DNA of 6,377 nt, taken from Bacillota bacterium. GTDB lineage: Bacteria; Bacillota; Bacilli; Alicyclobacillales; SLC66. Below are positions 5,989 to 6,377 of this stretch, one piece after another; position 1 is the stretch's first letter; every line of letters starts with the position of its first letter. Position numbers and translations under genes: made by a program. The stretch covers positions 1 through 6,377 of the forward strand of contig JAKACR010000161.1 in the NCBI GenBank assembly GCA_021821225.1. The letters are read 5' to 3'. Below the pieces are notes generated by a model. It saw nothing but the letters and a program-made list of their open reading frames with translations, was not told the origin of the DNA and did no database searches.

Positions 5989-6036
5989 GTCCACACAACA
6001 TAAGACAGGGTCGCCCCTGTCTTATGTTGTGTGGAC
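5989..6036. repeat. perfect 22-bp inverted repeat with 4-nt loop downstream of the thioredoxin
   Basis: The left arm 5989-6010 (starting GTCCACACAACATAAG) is the exact reverse complement of the right arm 6015-6036, with loop TCGC. It lies 20 bp after the thioredoxin stop, so it may stop transcription. However, no T tract follows on either strand, and a flawless 22-bp stem is longer than most intrinsic terminators. A small mobile or dispersed palindromic element is possible. Confidence 0.6.
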
Positions 6037-6099
6037 CAACACCGTCCGCCGGCAAGCGCCCCCTGAAACCTTTTGCGGCATAACACCGTCTATCAACCA

Positions 6100-6150
6100 G
6101 GGGACTTTATCACATGTCCCCCAGAAGACATTAGCTCATGTCCTCCAGGA
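6100..6150 (+). repeat. tandem 24-bp imperfect repeat and hairpins in the leader of the last gene
   Basis: Two adjacent 24-bp units, 6103-6126 and 6127-6150, match at 18 positions; both contain CATGTCC and CCAG. GGGGAC (6100-6105) pairs with GTCCCC (6116-6121) over a 10-nt loop. GACAT at 6127-6131 can pair either with ATGTC upstream (6115-6119) or with ATGTC downstream (6138-6142), so alternative structures exclude one another. The second unit runs into the AGGAGG ribosome binding site (6147-6152), and CCTCC just before it is complementary to GGAGG. The rest of 6037-6099 shows nothing beyond a repeated AACACCGTC (6038-6046, 6082-6090). Confidence 0.55.
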
Positions 6151-6162
6151 GGCGTTGATTTG

Positions 6163-6377
6163 ATGAATAAAAAGCGGTTCATTCCCATTGGCGTTGTGTT
6201 GTGCGCGGCACTGGCCGGCGGAGGCGCCCTGCTGTACGGGACTGCCCCGACCGTGCAGGCGCGCGCGGTTTCCCCCGCGAAGATGTGGTATTTCCCGACG
6301 AATCCGGCAGTCGTCATAGCGGAGGTTTACAATTGGCTGCGTCTCGCGACCCCCACCGCAGTCCACATTCCGTCGCA
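6163..6377 (+). CDS. exported protein of unknown function, 3' end beyond the window
   Basis: I do not recognise the family from the 71 visible codons. The start is typical of a Sec signal peptide: MNKKRFIPIG (positive n-region), a hydrophobic stretch VVLCAALAGGGALL (about 10-23), then YGTAPTVQA-RA with a plausible signal peptidase I site after A33. The cysteine at residue 13 lies inside the hydrophobic core and is not a convincing lipobox. The mature part begins RAVSPAKMWYFPTNPAVVIAEVYNWL. The frame stays open to the window end. AGGAGG lies 10 nt before the ATG at 6163; the in-frame TTG at 6160 would have a more typical 7-nt spacing and is an alternative start. The repeat-bearing leader upstream may regulate translation. 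Confidence 0.7.
   Translation, partial: MNKKRFIPIGVVLCAALAGGGALLYGTAPTVQARAVSPAKMWYFPTNPAVVIAEVYNWLRLATPTAVHIPS

Overview
The window looks like chromosomal DNA from a moderately GC-rich, endospore-forming Firmicute, probably a Bacilli-type spore former. The evidence is a spore-germination membrane protein of the GerA/SpoVAF family, strong GGAGG-type ribosome binding sites, and TTG or GTG starts next to good Shine-Dalgarno sequences. I cannot name the genus. I see no tRNA, rRNA, CRISPR array or recognisable transposase.

Layout from left to right: (1) the 3' part of a 14-helix DHA2-type MFS drug exporter (1-1401, +), truncated by the window edge; (2) a convergent 68-codon gene for a small single-helix membrane protein (1460-1666, -) with its own good sigma-A-type promoter; (3) an intergenic region of about 300 bp with a repeat-based hairpin and a candidate promoter; (4) a phospholipase-D-superfamily cardiolipin synthase with two HKD motifs (1965-3197, +); (5) tail to tail with it, a stand-alone spoVAF gene (3226-4728, -) behind a candidate sigma-G (forespore) promoter; (6) divergent from spoVAF, a secreted or membrane-anchored protein of unknown function (4966-5532, +); (7) a small thioredoxin (5663-5968, +) whose first active-site cysteine codon is TGA; (8) a perfect 22-bp inverted repeat and a tandem 24-bp repeat; (9) the first 71 codons of an exported protein of unknown function (6163 to the window end, +).

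The most notable item is the thioredoxin. Read through the TGA at 5747-5749, the frame gives a complete 101-residue thioredoxin fold with active site W-[TGA]-P-S-C-R, so TGA sits exactly where the nucleophilic cysteine belongs. The TGA is followed by C. A strong hairpin with a GGU apical loop starts 14 nt downstream, and its loop lies 24-26 nt after the TGA, as expected for a bacterial SECIS element. I read it as a selenocysteine thioredoxin (U-P-S-C redox motif). A point nonsense mutation or sequencing error is the main alternative. Ordinary gene calling would miss the gene or start it at the internal ATG at 5762, losing the active site.

The genes do not form one pathway. Membrane and envelope functions dominate (exporter, cardiolipin synthase, germination membrane protein, two exported proteins), and most genes appear to be single transcription units with their own control signals.
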